Below are positions 1 through 9,613 of a DNA stretch of 64,000 nucleotides, piece by piece. The stretch's first letter is position 1. The number at the start of each line of letters is the position of its first letter. The stretch lies in contig QRFJ01003329.1 in NCBI GenBank assembly GCA_006176705.1, forward strand, positions 1 through 64,000. The letters run 5' to 3'. The notes under the pieces were generated by a model, which was given only the letters and a program-made list of their open reading frames with translations, was not told where the DNA came from and did no database searches. The DNA is from Cocos nucifera (Eukaryota > Streptophyta > Magnoliopsida > Arecales > Arecaceae). Made by a program: the position numbers and the translations under genes.

Positions 1-298
1 TGAACCTAACTAGGTCACACAAATAAGGGTTTGAATCTGGTGATCATCAATTGAACTGATCTAGTTCAATTGATCTGAATGAGATTCAATTAGGTTCAAG
101 AAAATCGTGCTAGCACTCGATTGAACCTAACGTTCTTCTTTTACTATCATAAATAGTTGTCCTGACTGAGCCAAAGGAGTTTGTGCTCGATCAGAGGCCT
201 TCACTTGGTCTGACTGGAGCCTGTCCAGGTCAGAAAAGGGTTGTCTTATTTTGTAAGACAATACCTACCATTTTTGGTCACCTGCCATTTCTCATCCT

Positions 299-357
299 TT
301 GACTTTGGTCAAAAGTTGACCTTTGACTGGTCAAATGTTGACCATTGACACTTTGAC
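299..357 (+). promoter_or_regulatory. W-box cluster in U3 of element A
   Basis: TTGAC occurs at 299, 316, 323, 338, 345 and 353, and its complement GTCAA at 308 and 330: eight cores in 59 bp, about 315-370 bp upstream of the TATA box. TTGAC is the core bound by plant WRKY factors. The same cluster lies in the 3' LTR near 8298-8358 and in partly decayed form in element H near 44280-44343. That it acts as a stress-responsive enhancer is inferred. Confidence 0.6.
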
Positions 358-671
358 TTCTGTCCACATGTCATGCACCTATTGGAGAGCTGGTGGGGGC
401 TTGTCCCCCTGCCAGAACCTAGCAAGGAGGAGGGCGCACGCCACCCTGGCGTGCGCCCAAGTTTGGAGGCACCCAGGAGTCCCTGTTGGATAGGGACTCC
501 ATCTCCTTTTTGGATTCCGATTAGAGTTCTCCTAAGAACCAACTTTGACTGGTCTTAGGCACCATCTAAGGAGGAATCCAAGGGACTCTATTCCCACCAA
601 TCAGATTTAGATTCTGATTTCACAAAGGGTTGTGATTGGTTGGGAAGAAGAGGAGTTGGATCACGCATAGT

Positions 672-680
672 CTATAAATA
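672..680 (+). promoter_or_regulatory. TATA box of element A 5' LTR
   Basis: The motif ctataaata is followed by agaccctgcgccc. The same block is present in the 3' LTR of A (8674-8682) and in both LTRs of H (44656-44664 and 52744-52752). It is the only good TATA match placed to start a transcript covering R, U5 and the leader. Confidence 0.75.
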
Positions 681-1256
681 AGACCCTGCGCCCAACTCAA
701 GAAATGAATTAAAAATTTCCCATGCCCCAAGGCTGCCTCTCTCCTCCTCCTCCATGCCAAAGTTCATCTTCTCCCTCTCCTCTCCATGTCCAAAGAGTTT
801 TGGGATCTCCAGTTGGTGCAATCCAGATCGAGAGAAAGGCGACAGAAAGCTAGAAGGCTGCGCTGCTGCAAAGGACAACTGCTGATCTTCGAAAGGAGTT
901 TTGAAGATCCTCCAAGATCAGATCCAGATCTAATTTTTGGAGATATGATAGAGAAGAAGAGGATCTCTAGATCCAGCCTGAGTGGATACCGGTAGAGGCC
1001 AGGCACTTGCGTGGCTAGATCCAGAACCTTCCGCTGCTTACAGGATCATCAACGGGTAATAGGATTACCCTACATCAAGGTAAATTAAATTTGATTTAAT
1101 TTATCTAGATTTTATTTTTATTATTAGAATAATAAAAATTAGATCTAAAATATCTCAGATCTAATTTAGATCAAAGAGAAAAATTTTTGAAATATATCTC
1201 TTGATCTGATCAGATCTGAACGAACCTGGTCCGAAAAATCAGGATTTTCCTTCAAC

Positions 1257-1274
1257 TGGTATCAGAGCCAAGGT
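1257..1274 (+). other. Primer binding site (initiator Met tRNA) of element A
   Basis: tggtatcagagcc begins 2 bp after the LTR end. It is the usual plant copia PBS complementary to the 3' end of initiator methionine tRNA and primes minus-strand cDNA synthesis. Confidence 0.93.
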
Positions 1275-1825
1275 TCTAAAGTATTTAGATCTAATTTTAA
1301 ATTTATTTTAATTAAAAAATAAGTAATTTTAGATGTCACATGAGATGTGATCAGATCTAAAATCAGAAAAAATTAAAATTAAATGATTTGGATCTAAGAT
1401 TAGAAAATATGCATGACTAGTTCTAAAATAGAATAGTTCTATAGAATAGTCGTGCATGTTTTCAATTTAATTTGATTAAATCATATTTTAGATCTATTTA
1501 TTTACTATTTTTTGATATTATAATTATTATAATAACATCTAAAAAATAGCAAATAAAAATTATTTAATTTTAAACATCATATGAGATATGATTGATGCAT
1601 GTCTAGACTAGTTGTAGAATAGTTCTACATAGTTGTCTAGATTAGAAGTTTATTTTGATAAGATCAATTTAAATCTAATTTTTTAGATTATTATGAGATA
1701 ATTTAGATCTGAAAATATGCATGATTCGATACATGAGATGTATGCAAAATATGCCATGATTAGATCTAATTTGTATATGAGATATATGATATAGATCTAA
1801 AACTATTTTGTAGTATTACATGTTC

Positions 1826-1950
1826 CTGATTAAGGCGTTCCTCTTGGCCGTCCGATCATAAGAATGAAGAAGGGTTTAAAGGCCCTCTCCTCCCATTCGA
1901 TGGGGTGTTCTTATGATGTGTAGGGGTGCTGCGCGTTCGTCCTTAATCAG
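1826..1950 (+). other. Conserved nested inverted repeat (RNA hairpin) in the leader of element A
   Basis: Outer arms ctgattaagg (1826-1835) and ccttaatcag (1941-1950) pair perfectly. Inside them, atcataagaa (1855-1864) and ttcttatgat (1908-1917) also pair perfectly. Homologous arms occur in H (outer 45799-45808 with 45913-45922), F (near 26040-26165), E (near 41600-41720, minus) and the inner stem of B (near 10840-10900, minus). Role unknown; packaging, dimerisation or translation control are the obvious options. Confidence 0.65.
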
Positions 1951-3131
1951 AAATCCAAAACTTACTTTCTGCAAAATCCTAGATCCTGAAACCCTAGGAT
2001 TTATTGTGCATATTTTGTTTATGAACCCTACTTAATTAAGAATTAAGATTATGGAATATTAATTAGGTCTAAAATTGAGAATTTTCAGATCTAAGACATA
2101 TTCATAATACTGGGTTCGGGCTTGGGTAGCTCAATTAGGTCTAAGCGGTTGATCAAACCGAATCAAGAGTTGGTTAGATGGGATCAACAATGCTTAAATT
2201 GACCAGCCTAATAGGATTAAGTCTGGGTCAAGATCGAGTCACGATCAAGCAAGACCTAATTAGGCTCAGAGGTTAGAGTCTGGATTGTAGGCTAACCCAA
2301 TTGGTTCTGGACTCAACAATTTGGTGTCTAAGGTAAGTTTGGCACATACGACCGACTGATTTTTAATTGGAAGCTACTCGACCTGAATGCATTCTTGTAC
2401 GAGTTAATGGCATATTCCCTTCCACCGATCTCACTTACCTGGCCATATCTGTTGACACAGTTCTGATCTGAGGTGGTCAATAATCCGAGCTAACCCATGC
2501 CACTAGGTTAGTCATAATTGTTATGACTATGACAAGTCTAGTTTAATGAGACCTGAATCAATTCTCCCTAAGAAAAGATTAAGTCTGAGGTCTTCCACCA
2601 TTGTAGATGTGCGGGCCCTTCCCGGGGTTGATTGTTCTCGGCTGGATACAGTGGCTCAGTTGCACCGAAAAGATGCAACCATGTCTATTAGGCATTGGAT
2701 GCTATGGGCTGGAGGATGAGTTGGGCTCAATATTTCTGGATACGGTGAGAGACTCAATTAGGAATCCAGTCTGTGCAAATGGTGGGTCTGACTTAACTAA
2801 GGAGTGGATCAATATTTTGGATACGGTGAGATTCATGAATTAGAGACCAAGTTTGGGTGCACCATGATTAGAGAATCATTGAACAAGAGTTGTTCACTCA
2901 TTGGCTAACCCATCACCAATAACTGTTAGGTGAGGTGATGAGTCAGTTGGTGAGACCGCACCACCCACTAGAAATCATTAATCATGGAGATTTTCGCATC
3001 TCTACAGAGGGAGTGTAGGGATCCGAGAAAATAGTGGGAGCTAATTTTATTTAAAAATAAAATTCCCTAAATAAATTGGTCAAGTCATAATTACAATATC
3101 TAACTAGAATCTTTGACTCTCTACAGGAAAA

Positions 3132-3990
3132 ATGTCTGCGTCCAACCCATTAGCACGTATCCTGGACACACATAGACTGACCTGGACCCAATTATAAAGA
3201 TTGGCTCAGGAACTACAAAATTATTTTGGGTTCCGAGAAGTTAACCCATGTATTGGATCAGGACCCTCCCACCTTACCAGCCCGTCCATCCACTGAACAG
3301 AGAGCGTCTCTGAAAAAATGGATAGACGAAGATAATAAGGCCAGATATTACATGTTGGGCTCGATGTCTGATGAGCTCCAGCGCCAACATGAAGATATCG
3401 GGACTGCTCGCCAAATGTTGGCTCACCTGCAGGAGATGTTTGGTGAACAGAGTCGCGCAGCCAAATATCAAGTCACGAAATGACTTTTTAAGGCTAAGAT
3501 GCATGATGGGCAGTCAGTCCAAGATCACTGTCTGATGATGATCAAGGACATGGAAGAGCTTGAGAAGCTCGGTGTGAAGTTAGACTTGGATCTGCAGAAT
3601 GATATTATTCTGCAATCCTTGACTGATGCATATGGGCAATTCATCATGAATTACCACATGCATAAACTTCAAAATTCCTTGGCCGAATTAATGAATATGC
3701 TGGTTCACCGCTGAGCTTTCTATGAAAGGTTCTAAAGGCTCAGTTCTTGCTATGGAATGGACTTCTTCCAAAAGAAAGTCTTATGGAAAGAAAAAGAAGT
3801 CTGTGAAAAAGCAAAAGGTGGAAGGATCAAAGAAGAAGAAGGCAGAGCCGAAGAAAAAGGCCGATGTCAAAGGAAAGTATTTCCATTGCAACAGCGACGG
3901 CCATTGGAAGCGGAACTGCCCTACTTACCTGGCCACCCTGAAGAACAAGAAGGAAGGTCCTTCTGGAGGTATGCTCGTTATTGAGTCTAA
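3132..3990 (+). pseudogene. gag: gag of element A (broken)
   Basis: Gag forms the virus-like particle around the element RNA. The start at 3132 is the ATG shared with H and C and begins MSASNPLARILDTHRL. One extra base near 3184 shifts the frame; reading continues at 3226-3480 (UBN2/copia-type Gag, with YYMLGSMSDELQ) to a TGA at 3481-3483 where related copies have an Arg codon. It resumes at 3499-3714, then shifts again to a Lys-rich stretch and a zinc knuckle at 3878-3919. The knuckle reads YFHCNSDGHWKRNC, with Tyr at the usual first Cys. The Gag/protease boundary is approximate. Confidence 0.9.
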
Positions 3991-5400
3991 CCTTACGGTT
4001 TCTTCTGCATCCAGTTGGGTGCTTGACTCTGGTTCTAGTGCTCATCTGTGCACTTTCTATGCAGGGTCTTGAGGATAGCAGGAGGCTGAGGGATGGAGAC
4101 ATGATCCTACGTGCATCGGTAATGGAGCAAGAGTTGCTGCAGTAGCCGTGGGAACATACCCTCTTCGATTACCATCTGGTTTAGACTTAGTTTTGAAAGA
4201 CTGTTATTATGTGCCTGCAGCTAGCAGGAATTTGATTTCTGTTTCATGCTTAGCACTAGAAGGCTATGTGATTACCTTCTTTAAGGACCATTGTAACATT
4301 CTTTATGAAAGAAATAAAATTGCAAATGGTTTTCCTTATTAATGGTCTTTATCAGCTACATATTGATATACCTGTTCTAACTATCGAGCAAAACGTGAAT
4401 GCCAAACGACCTAGGGATAGTCCAAACGACAGATATCTATGGCACCTGAGATTAGGTCATATAGCAGAAGATAGGATCAACAAATTGGAGAAAAATGGGC
4501 TATTGAGTCCATTGACTTTTCCGAGTCATATCCAACTTGTGAATCTTGTCTTCAAGGCAAAATGACTAAACTCCCTTTTGTTGGACATGGGGAAGAGGGC
4601 CACAGATCTCCTTGCCCTAGTACATACTGATGTGTGCGGCCCATTTGATGTGCCGGCTAGAGGCAATTTTGTCTACTTCATTACCTTTACCGATGATCTG
4701 TCTAGGTATGGGTATGTGTATCTTATGAGACACAAGTCTGAAGCTTTTGAAAAGTTCAAAGAATTCAGACATGAAGTAGAAAAATAAACTGAAAAATCCA
4801 TTAAGGTTCTTCGATCAGATCGAGGAGGTGAATACCTTAGCCGGGAATTCCTAGACTATCTCAAGGAAAAATGGCATAGTCTCTCAATGGACTCCACCAG
4901 GAACACCTCAACTCAATGGGATTTCAGAATGGAGAAATCGGACTCTATTGGATATGGTTCGATCCATGATGAGCTTCACAGACCTCCCTGATTTTCTTTG
5001 GGGACACTCATTGTTAACTTCAATTTATCTACTGAATAGGGTTCCCTCTAAAACCGTTCCTACCACACCGTATGAGATATGGCACGGTAAGAAACCAAGT
5101 CTGAGTCATCTCAGAATTTGGGGTTGTCCGGCTCATGTCAAAAGACAACAAGCGGACAAGTTAGAGTTTAGGTCCTTTCAGAGCTCGATTCATAGGATAT
5201 CCTAAAGAGTCATTAGGATACTATTTCTACATTCCAGAAGACCACAATGTGATTGTGAGTCGACATGCCATCTTTCTTGAAAAATAGTTTATTCAAGATA
5301 GCGGCATTGGAAAATAGATTCAAGCTTGATGAGAAAGTCTCACAAGTACAACGAGCTAAGGACCAATTGGAACCAAATCAGGTTGAGCCAATAAGAACAC
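3991..5400 (+). pseudogene. pol: pol of element A: protease and integrase region (broken)
   Basis: The protease active site DSGSSAHLC starts at 4025 (aspartic protease that cuts Gag-Pol). A frameshift follows near 4060. The GAG-pre-integrase and HHCC zinc region spans about 4400-4600 (HLRLGH, then Cys pair). The integrase core has its first Asp in HTDVCGPF (about 4626), the second in SDRGGEY (about 4818) and the Glu in GISEWRN (about 4925), so the catalytic triad can still be read. Stops and single-base indels near 4565, 4785, 4868 and 5170 break it into short frames. Order protease-integrase-RT is diagnostic of Ty1/copia. Confidence 0.9.
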
Positions 5401-6530
5401 TACCTCCTCCACCTCGTAGATCGGAAAGAGTTTTCCCATCCCCCTGAAAGATACTTAGGTATTATTTCAGAGGAAGTAGAGAAAATGTTCCTCGTAGGTA
5501 ATGGTGCTCATGGTGATGATCCCAAAACCTACAACGAGGCGATATCAGATATCGACTCCGAGAAATGGCTAGAGGCAATGCAGTCAGAAATTGACTCGAT
5601 GCACTCAAACCAAGTCTGGACCTTGGTAGATCCACCAGAAGGTATAGTACCTATTGGGTGTAAATGGATCTTCAAGAGAAAGATTGGTGCAGATGGGAAT
5701 GTGGAGACATTCAAGGCTAGACTAGTGGCAAAAGGTTATAGTCAATGCGAAGGCATTGACTATCAGGATACCTTTTCTCCAGTAGCTATGCTAAAATCCA
5801 TCCGCACATTGCTTGCCGTTGCAGCCTATTTCGATTATGAAATATGGCAAATGGACGTGAAAACGGCATTCTTAAATGGATATCTTGAGGAAGATATCTA
5901 TATGGAACAGCCGCTAGGTTTCACATCCAGTGATACTGATCACAAGGTTTGCAAGCTGCAAAGGTCCATATATGGACTTAAGCAAGCATCTCGGAGCTGG
6001 AACACTCATTTCAATGATGTGATCAAAATGTTTGGTTTCATCAAAAATGAAGAGGAAACCGTGTGTCTTCAAAAAGGTCAGTGGGAGCGCTGTTGTCTTC
6101 CTCGTATTGTACGTGGATGACATCCTCCTTATTGGGAATGATATTCCCATGTTGACGACAGTCAAAATATGGTTGTCCAAGGAATTCTCCATGAAAGACC
6201 TAGGTGAAGCATCCTTTATTCTAGGAATTAAGGTCTATAGGGATAGACCGAATAGGATGCTAGGACTTTCACAGAAGATGTACATAGAGGAAGTACTAAA
6301 GAGGTTTAGTATGGAAAACTCTAAGAGGGGATTAATACCCTTCAGACATGGTATTCATCTTTCCAAGAAGATGTGCCCTAGCACACCTGAGGAAATAGAA
6401 CGCATGAGCAAGATCCCTTATGCTTCTGCAATAGGGAGCCTCATGTATGCCATGCTATGTACACGACCTGATATAGCCCATGCTGTGAGTGTCACAAGTA
6501 GATATCAGTCAAATCCAGGTGAAGAACACT
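5401..6530 (+). pseudogene. pol: pol of element A: reverse transcriptase (one frameshift)
   Basis: Copia RT copying element RNA to cDNA. A 211-codon frame (5485-6120) carries WLEAMQSEIDSM, CKWIFKRKIG, QMDVKTAFLNGYLEEDIY and the YGLKQASR motif. An extra base near 6059 then shifts the frame, and 6032-6721 continues with LYVDDILLIGND (intact YVDD catalytic motif), SMKDLGEASFILG and SKIPYASAIGSLMYAMLCTRPD. The wording of these motifs is close to the Angela/BARE branch of copia as I know it. Apart from the frameshift this is the best preserved RT in the window. Confidence 0.93.
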
Positions 6531-6951
6531 GGACTTCTGTGAAATGTATCCTTAAGTACTTGAGAAGAACTAAGGATATGATGTTGGTCTTTGGTAACGG
6601 AGAACTCCAAGTCCAGGGATACACAGACTCGGATTTCATGTCCGATATAGATGATCGAAAGTCGACATCTGGGAGTCTGTTTGTGTGCAATGGTGGTGCT
6701 GTCAGCTGTTTGATAGCATAGCAGAAAGAGTTGCGCTCAGCAAACTGCGTAATCAATGCCATATAAGGATAGCCGAGGTCTCACCATGAGCGGCGATACC
6801 ACCTCATCCCTTCGAGAAGGGTTATGTCGAGGTCAAGAGAGTCAACTCCGCAGATAATGTGGCAGACCCACTTACAAAGCCGTTGGGACAGCAGAAAATC
6901 GAAGCCCACCTTGAGAAGATGGGACTTAGACTTGTAGCCAATTGGCTTTAG
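6531..6951 (+). pseudogene. pol: pol of element A: RNase H with the catalytic core deleted
   Basis: The domain opens with KCILKYLRRTKDMMLVFGNG and GYTDSDFMSD and reaches GGAVS at about 6705. There about 190 bp present in H (50655-50865) are missing and replaced by about 65 bp of unrelated-looking filler (6708-6772). The lost part holds the ADS..E.EY and LYCDN motifs needed for RNase H activity. The C-terminal part resumes at about 6790 (YVEVKR to LVANWL) and stops at 6949-6951. Confidence 0.88.
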
Positions 6952-6952
6952 G

Positions 6953-6965
6953 ACAAGTGGGAGAT
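6953..6965 (+). other. Polypurine tract of element A
   Basis: acaagtgggagat lies directly between the pol stop and the TG of the 3' LTR. It is the usual copia plus-strand primer. The same tract is at 51040-51052 in H (taagtggaagat) and 33528-33538 in F. Confidence 0.9.
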
Positions 6966-9266
6966 TGTTAGATATATGTGCCCTAGAAGCCAGAATTGGC
7001 TGACACTTGTAATACACTTCTAGGGGCAAAATTATAATTTTGACTAAAATCAATAAAATGGGTTATTTTCTATCACATATGTGTATTTAGTGTCTGTGAT
7101 ACATCCTTTGAGTTAATGGTAATGATAATTCATATTTTCAAGAGTTGAAAATTTAAGACATGAATAATCATTATTAACTCATAAAATGCTCCCGACCATA
7201 GGATCATCACGAGGATGGTGATTGATCCGGAAGGTTGGTGTACAATCGCTTCTCTTTAGTAGATGAGTCTTGAGTCTACGGTGTGGAGACACCTGGAGCG
7301 AGAGTACAGGTACTCGTTAGAGAATGAGGGCACTGAGCGTGACCACCTCGAGTAGTCATTAGGAAGTCTACCTTCTCGTCAATGACTGACTCGATGCTGC
7401 AGTGGTGTGTCTGGTTCTTTGACCTGAGGTGCATCGGCAGTTCACCTTGAGGGTGTTATAGTTTGACTACACCATAACTCGGTCTCCTAGCCATATGGAA
7501 CCCTGAGGTGTATGTTGGCTATAGCATGTTCATTGTAGGAACTGGATTGCATCAAGATGGAATCTATCTACCTCGGTGGTAGAGGAGCAGCCCTATGATG
7601 ATCATGAGAATCAAGTCCAGAAGCCCATGGCCATGGCAGAGTGAAATAATAGAAAGAGTTTCTATTTAGGATTTTCACATCGGACTTCGAATCGAATGAT
7701 TACATCATATGACAGAAGACTAGGGTTTGACGAGTTCACCTTAACCCTAATCTGATCGGGGCTCAAGATAGAAGAACTTAATCACACAGGTAGCTGCACC
7801 AAGAGGTTCGCATTCAGCTCTGATGGGTTGCCACCATATACTGCTAGGTGTCACTGGTGGATTTTGGGAGCAATTAGAATGATTTAGATGATCGATCATT
7901 CTAGCTGTTCGAATCAGAAGAGTTCTGATCCATCGAAAGGAGTTTCGATGATGTCGATGATAGAGATCATGACATATCCCATTACCATACAGAACTGAAC
8001 CTAACTGGGTCACACAAACAAGGGTTTGAATCTGGTGATCATCAATTGAACTGATCCTAGTTCAATTGATCTGAATGAGATTCAATTAGGTTCAAGGAAA
8101 TCGTGCTAGCACTCGATTGAACCTAACGTTCTTCTTTTACTATCATAAATAGTTGTCCTAACTGAGCCAAAGGAGTTTGTGCTCAAATCAGAGGCCTTCA
8201 CTTGGTCTGACTAGGAGCCTGTCCAAGGTCAGAAAAGGGTTGTCTTATTTTGTAAGACAATACCTGCCATTTTTGGTCACCTGCCATTTCTTGGTCCTTT
8301 GACTTTGGTCAAAAGTTGACCTTTGACTGGTCAAATGTTGACCATTGACACTTTGACTTTCTGTCCACGTGTCATGCACCTATTGGAGAGCTGGTGGGGG
8401 CCTTGTCCCCCTGCCAGAACCTGGCAAGGAGGAGGGCGCACGCCACCCTAGGCGTGTGCCCAAGTTGGAGGCGCCTAGGAGTCCTTGTTGGACAAGGACT
8501 CCATCTCCTTTTTGGATTCCAATTAGACTTCTCCTAAGAACCAAGTTTGACTGGTCTTAGGCACCCTCTAAGGAGGAATCCAAGGGGACTCTATTCCCAC
8601 CAATCAGATTTAGATCTGATTTCACAAAGGGTTGTGATTGGTTGGGAAGAAGAGGAGTTGGATCACGCATAGTCTATAAATAAGACCCTGCGCCCAACTC
8701 AATTCAAAATGCAATTTAGAAAATTTTCCCATGCCCCAAGGCTGCCTCTCCCCTTCCTTCCTCCATGCCAAAGTCATCTTCTCCCTCTCCTCTCCACATC
8801 CAAAAGGAGTTTTGGACTTAGTTGGTGCGATTCCAGATCAAGAGAAAGGCGATCAAAAGCTAAGAAGGCTGCGCTGCTGCAAAGGACGACTGCTGATCTT
8901 CAAAAGAGTTGTTTTGAAGATCCTCCAAGATCAGATTCCAGATCTAATTTTTGGAGGATGTGATAGAGAAGAAGAGGATCTCCAGATCCAACCCGAGTGG
9001 ATATAGATAGAGGCCAGGTGCTTGCGTGGCTAGATCCAGAACCTTCCGCTGCAAATAGGATCATCAACAGGGTAATAGGATTACCCAGATCAGGTAAATT
9101 AAATTTGATTTAATTTATCTTTTAATTTTATTTTATTAAAATAATAAGAATCAGATCTGTAACATATCAAGATCTGATTGAGATCAAGAGAAAAATTTTT
9201 GAAATATATCTCTTGATCTGATCAGATCTGAAGGAACCTGGACCGGGAAATCAGGATTTTCCTTCA
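6966..9266 (+). repeat. 3' LTR of element A (complete, 2301 bp)
   Basis: Runs from tgttagatatatg after the PPT to ccttca at 9266, with TG/CA ends. It is nearly identical in type to both LTRs of H. It contains a group of inverted repeats at 7888-7975, the W-box cluster near 8298-8358, a TATA box at 8674-8682 and a donor-like caggtaaatt near 9090. It carries no gene; an antisense frame at 7747-8013 is not supported outside this young subfamily. Confidence 0.95.
7888..7975 (+). promoter_or_regulatory. Array of four inverted repeats in U3 of element A
   Basis: In order: the 12-bp palindrome atgatcgatcat (7888-7899); atcagaa/ttctgat with loop gag (7913-7929); catcgaaa/tttcgatg with loop ggag (7931-7950); and a longer arm pair spanning 7951-7975 with one bulge and loop aga. 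The same series stands in H (43878-43965) and, with changed loops, in the other LTR versions. Function unknown; paired protein-binding sites or RNA structure are possible. Confidence 0.55.
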
Positions 9267-9613
9267 GTTTAGTGATCTGATATTTGGCTGCATGACTTTG
9301 TTCATCAAACAACTCTTGCAGGTGAGCCAACATTTGGTAGGCAGTTGATATCTTCATGTTAATGCTGAAGCTCATCAGACATCGAGCCCAATATGTATTA
9401 TCTGGCCTTATTATCTTCATCCATCCACTTGTCAAAAGATGCTCTCTATTTAATGGACGAACGAGCTGGTAAGATTGGGGGATTCTGATCCAATACATGA
9501 GTCAACTTCTCAGAATCCAAAATAATTTTGAAGTTTTGAAGTCAATCCTTGCAATTAGGTCTGATCAGTTTATGGGTGTCCAAGATATGGGCTAGTGGGT
9601 TGGATGCAGATAT
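9267..9613 (-). pseudogene. gag: gag of element B, N-terminal part
   Basis: Antisense sequence includes MLAHLQELFDEQSHAAKYQIT, matching Gag of A, H and C. The position of the usual start codon (9611-9613) reads ATA instead of ATG, as in E. The frame is disturbed upstream of about 9498. It is cut at 9267 by element A after the Thr-Lys codons; the next base is C, so B carried a C-initial codon (possibly CGA, Arg) where A, F and H have TGA. Confidence 0.85.

Larger units (their letters stand above)
1..1254 (+). repeat. 5' LTR of element A (partial: end of U3, R, U5)
   Basis: Matches 7995-9266 of the same element's 3' LTR almost base for base. It ends in ttca immediately before the primer binding site. 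It contains the W-box cluster, a TATA box at 672-680 and a candidate splice donor at 1079/1080. Transcription should start roughly 30 bp after the TATA box, so R and U5 occupy about 700-1254. The start of the LTR is outside the window. Confidence 0.95.
1255..3131 (+). other. Untranslated leader of element A (PBS to gag)
   Basis: About 1.88 kb without conserved coding. It is AT-rich, has many short upstream ATGs (for example one opening a 78-codon frame at 2607 that is not kept in other copies), and contains a strong hairpin at 1826-1950. All family copies here have a homologous leader of about 1.8-1.9 kb. It ends in an acceptor-like ctctctacag (AG at 3125-3126) a few bases before the gag ATG. 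Confidence 0.85.
1..9266 (+). mobile_element. Element A: Angela-like Ty1/copia LTR retrotransposon, cut by the window start
   Basis: A copia-order element (PBS, gag, protease, integrase, RT, RNase H, PPT, LTR). About 1047 bp of its 5' LTR lie left of the window, judged from the 2301-bp 3' LTR. It sits inside gag of minus-strand element B: sequence directly after 9266 is antisense gag of the same family. Its LTRs differ by only a few percent over their first few hundred shared bases, so it is the youngest insertion here. It cannot be autonomous: gag has a frameshift and a stop, pol has several frameshifts, and the RNase H core is deleted. The left target-site duplication lies outside the window, so it cannot be checked. 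Confidence 0.95.

Noticed and set aside
373..558. Short frames in the LTR near the W-boxes (also 8369-8560)
   Set aside because: They lie in U3 upstream of the TATA box, change frame between the two LTRs of A, and show no recognisable protein.
2607..2843. 78-codon frame in the leader of A
   Set aside because: Not open in the homologous leader of H (46569-46805 has a stop) and resembles no family; noncoding leader.
7747..8013. Antisense frame of 88 codons in the A 3' LTR (115 codons in H at 43737-44084)
   Set aside because: It lies opposite the U3 inverted-repeat array, is broken in the H 3' LTR and is not kept in the other LTR versions; its presence in young copies only reflects recent common descent.
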